A stretch of DNA of 9,967 nucleotides from an uncultured Verrucomicrobiota bacterium (GTDB lineage: Bacteria > Verrucomicrobiota > Kiritimatiellia > RFP12 > UBA1067), in NCBI GenBank assembly GCA_946631535.1, contig CAMPAF010000091.1, positions 1 through 9,967 of the forward strand, given 5' to 3'. The notes under the pieces were generated by a model. It was not told the origin of the DNA. It did no database searches and saw only the letters and a program-made list of their open reading frames with translations. The first letter of the stretch is position 1; the number at the start of each line of letters is the position of its first letter. Both the position numbers and the translations under genes were made by a program. This document shows, in pieces, positions 9,401-9,967 of this stretch.

Positions 9401-9783
9401 CGCATGCTCGCGCTCGACACCGTGGTCGGGCCGTCGAAGGTGTTGCCCGTATTCGTGAACTGGAGGTCGCCGCTGCCGCCGCTACGCGTGACGCCGCCCG
9501 CGCCCGAGACGACGCCCGTGAACTTGACCGTCCCGCCCTTGGCGATGTTGAACACGATGTTGGCCGGCAGCGTCACGGCCGCCGAGAACGTGACCGTTCC
9601 GGAGGTGTGGTTGAACTGCGCCGTGTCGCCGGCCTGCGGCACCGCGCCGTTCTGCCAGTTCGAGGCCGTGCCCCACACCTTGGTGCCCGTGCCGCCGATC
9701 CACGTGCACGTCGCCGCCATCGCCGTGCCCGCCAGGCAGAATGCCGTAGCGAGGACGCTTCCAACCGCAAAACTCCTCTTCAT
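6472..9783 (-). CDS. Secreted two-module PATR-type beta-solenoid protein without autotransporter barrel
   Basis: A complete 1103-residue protein. Residues 1-23 are a Sec signal peptide (MKRSFAVGSVLATAFCLAGTAMA). Module 1 opens with CTWIGGTGTKVWGTASNWQ (26-44) and module 2 with SLTWKGGAEAEAAWDTTSPN (542-561). This is the 'TWxGG...W....NW....P..GD...F' opening typical of PATR proteins. PATR-like repeats lie at about 100-124, 366-394 (KEDSGTWTITGAHTASGLM), 625-652 (KRGTNTLTVSTANSYTKPTT) and 972-1002 (KAGSHNFTLNGTNTYTGATL). A LNLDGFDQTFAGF element (911-923) precedes the last one. After residue 1002 only about 100 residues remain, including a VGGVPMPSGTYS segment and a GTLLV strand, ending in GTVIVLK. 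There is no 250-300-residue beta-barrel, so it is not a classical type V autotransporter. The frame is open upstream to 9960, but 9783 is chosen for its RBS and signal peptide; the extra 59 residues look non-coding. First gene of the apparent operon. Function unknown, probably surface adhesion or structure. Confidence 0.9.
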   Translation of the reverse strand: MKRSFAVGSVLATAFCLAGTAMAATCTWIGGTGTKVWGTASNWQNGAVPQAGDTAQFNHTSGTVTFSAAVTLPANIVFNIAKGGTVKFTGVVSGAGGVTRSGGSGDLQFTNTGNTFDGPTTVSSASMRFASLANVGTACSLGKPTTAEKATLNFDAAARLNGNGTYVTDRPIVLGSNVQFFMDGTSHLTVNGPYSGKGYTRGTGTLTINTYLGPSTINNCSRTDLGVTELTCPTNAFTCGVSIADGIIRGPTLANKNQACAFGAGTAITMGQNNWATTGTLSYYGTTDATCDRSITIYAFTNSNPTANHWGGRFRNETAGTCLTITGTLTENRNSKYPQSLAALYLGGAGDGVFTAPLPGYMAFYKEDSGTWTITGAHTASGLMRVKAGRLNVDGSVPATCTAPTKMTVDANATLGGTGVVHGTTAVLAKGRLAAGSAVRCGALTFDGESVSIADGAKLLFKFGAGTNDVIALGDGATFGGALEVDVSVLGAATIAPGTYTLMTWGGSSAPTAVTPTTTVPDGTSFAVVGNALVMTMADAQSLTWKGGAEAEAAWDTTSPNWLASAAEATFAEQDFVTFDNTGSASPTVRIDETVHPSAVVVDADEVAYTFTGNGGITGHSSFTKRGTNTLTVSTANSYTKPTTIEAGRYVLNGTLDGTSITVAHQASLDQRAGGVIAGDDIAINLGYGDHYLRGTNTFTGTVRFDTRNHGLEFAQTKNVYLYLSGSNALGNASSVTIYGYSGENNHFPNLTLTDNTFISGTTFVVGNVSGQRTYMAKDSSDASVGWHGDIVGESGAGSGAALQIINWGNSSNGAFEIGTPGGTNEMRGKVASFNFRGGGVIKCYSRIAFDGGTWPNRNDSGTAILYATNNSFGGVLLTQGTLQTGRANVIPASAAVSIGKDSDDNSFSTLNLDGFDQTFAGFYENFVNRTKHANRVMTPEGKPATLTVNGSSNRSWGSSHSWIQGPLTLVKAGSHNFTLNGTNTYTGATLMQAGTLTLNSAKALGGTTNVVLTGGTIAAKASGALNANGTLTVPNPASGTLSLADGTTQTVEWLFVGGVPMPSGTYSKAKAGSDARLAFLARGTGSGTLLVRKGSGTVIVLK

Positions 9784-9791
9784 CTTCAGTG

Positions 9792-9799
9792 CCTTCCTC
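9792..9799 (-). promoter_or_regulatory. Ribosome binding site of the first PATR gene
   Basis: On the minus strand GAGGAAGG lies 8 nt before the ATG at 9783, the same spacing and nearly the same sequence as the site before the partial PATR gene. It fixes the start at MKRSF, ahead of the signal peptide, rather than at the ATG at 9960. Confidence 0.8.
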
Positions 9800-9803
9800 T
9801 TTG

Positions 9804-9828
9804 GGCGCACCCCACTATAGCGGCGCAC
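9804..9828 (-). repeat. 7-bp direct repeat flanking the P1 -10 box
   Basis: GTGCGCC occurs twice on the minus strand (9828-9822 and 9810-9804), 18 bp start to start. The copies bracket TATAGT and the expected transcription start. They could be half-sites of an operator, but a 7-mer of this composition may recur by chance in GC-rich DNA. Confidence 0.25.
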
Positions 9829-9843
9829 GCAAAACCTAGACAA
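9814..9843 (-). promoter_or_regulatory. Candidate sigma70-type promoter (P1) for the operon
   Basis: On the minus strand TTGTCT (9843-9838, 4/6 match to TTGACA) and TATAGT (9819-9814, 5/6 match to TATAAT) are separated by 18 nt. A start near 9807 would give a short leader of about 24 nt carrying the RBS. It is the best promoter-like pair in the AT-richer leader. It is a consensus match only, and the host's sigma-factor preference is unknown. Confidence 0.45.
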
Positions 9844-9858
9844 AAGTTTATGCGTACC

Positions 9859-9887
9859 AAAATACCATATTCCGCCCGTCTTTGCAA
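9859..9887 (-). promoter_or_regulatory. Second candidate promoter (P2) with extended -10
   Basis: On the minus strand TTGCAA (9887-9882) and TATTTT (9864-9859) are separated by 17 nt, each 4/6 to consensus. A TG one base before the -10 (TGGTATTTT) makes it an extended -10 type. The -35 lies inside the 16-bp palindrome at 9877-9892, so a dimeric regulator bound there would occlude it. Weaker than P1 by consensus. Confidence 0.3.
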
Positions 9888-9892
9888 AGACG
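9877..9892. promoter_or_regulatory. Perfect 16-bp palindrome, candidate operator
   Basis: CGTCTTTGCAAAGACG is identical to its own reverse complement. It sits about 35 bp upstream of the P1 -35 box and covers the -35 of P2. A perfect palindrome without a loop suits binding of a homodimeric regulator better than an RNA hairpin, and no T-run follows on either strand to make it a terminator. The regulator is unknown. Confidence 0.45.
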
Positions 9893-9967
9893 ATTTCACG
9901 GAAAACAGTATTCCGGGCGCATCTGCGTTTTTCACCCATGCGTTTTGAGATTGGAAACAACCAGAAC

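Noticed and set aside
9735..9750. Possible lipoprotein signal in the first PATR gene (Cys16)
   Set aside because: The residues before Cys16 are ATAF; Phe at -1 does not fit a lipobox, and a good AMA cleavage site follows.
6985..9948. 987-codon open frame on the plus strand opposite the first PATR gene
   Set aside because: The translation is Arg/Ala/Val/His-rich with no domain or signal, typical of the mirror frame of a GC-rich gene; the minus frame has a signal peptide, an RBS and PATR repeats.
9784..9960. 59-residue N-terminal extension of the first PATR gene up to the ATG at 9960
   Set aside because: It would place the signal peptide internally, has no RBS-supported start, is AT-richer than the gene, and covers the promoter candidates and the palindrome.

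Overview
The window looks like a chromosomal stretch from a GC-rich Gram-negative bacterium of the Verrucomicrobiota/Kiritimatiellota (PVC) group. This is inferred from protein style, not from any phylogenetic marker. The evidence is very large secreted proteins with autotransporter-associated beta-strand (PATR-like) repeats but no visible autotransporter barrel, next to a giant Cys-rich right-handed beta-helix protein. All real coding sequence is on the minus strand. No RNA gene, CRISPR array, insertion sequence or recognisable enzyme is visible.

Reading in the direction of transcription (right to left): 9967-9784 is an AT-richer leader (roughly 43-45% GC across 9841-9960, clearly below the genes). 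It carries two candidate sigma70-type promoters and a perfect 16-bp palindrome. Next is a complete 1103-residue PATR-type protein (9783-6472), then after only 26 nt a complete 1279-residue protein built from three tandem beta-helix units (6445-2606). After 106 nt comes the first 833 codons of another PATR-type protein (2499-1), which runs off the left edge.

Each gene begins with a Sec signal peptide and has a purine-rich Shine-Dalgarno sequence 7-8 nt before the chosen start. There is no convincing promoter or terminator between the genes, so the simplest reading is one transcript encoding three extracellular beta-solenoid proteins. Their job is not shown by the sequence. Surface adhesion, glycan or matrix binding, or a structural cell-surface layer are plausible; no catalytic motif was recognised. 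The two proteins whose C-termini are visible end in a similar short hydrophobic-plus-basic tail (GLMIILR and GTVIVLK), which may be a sorting or anchoring signal.
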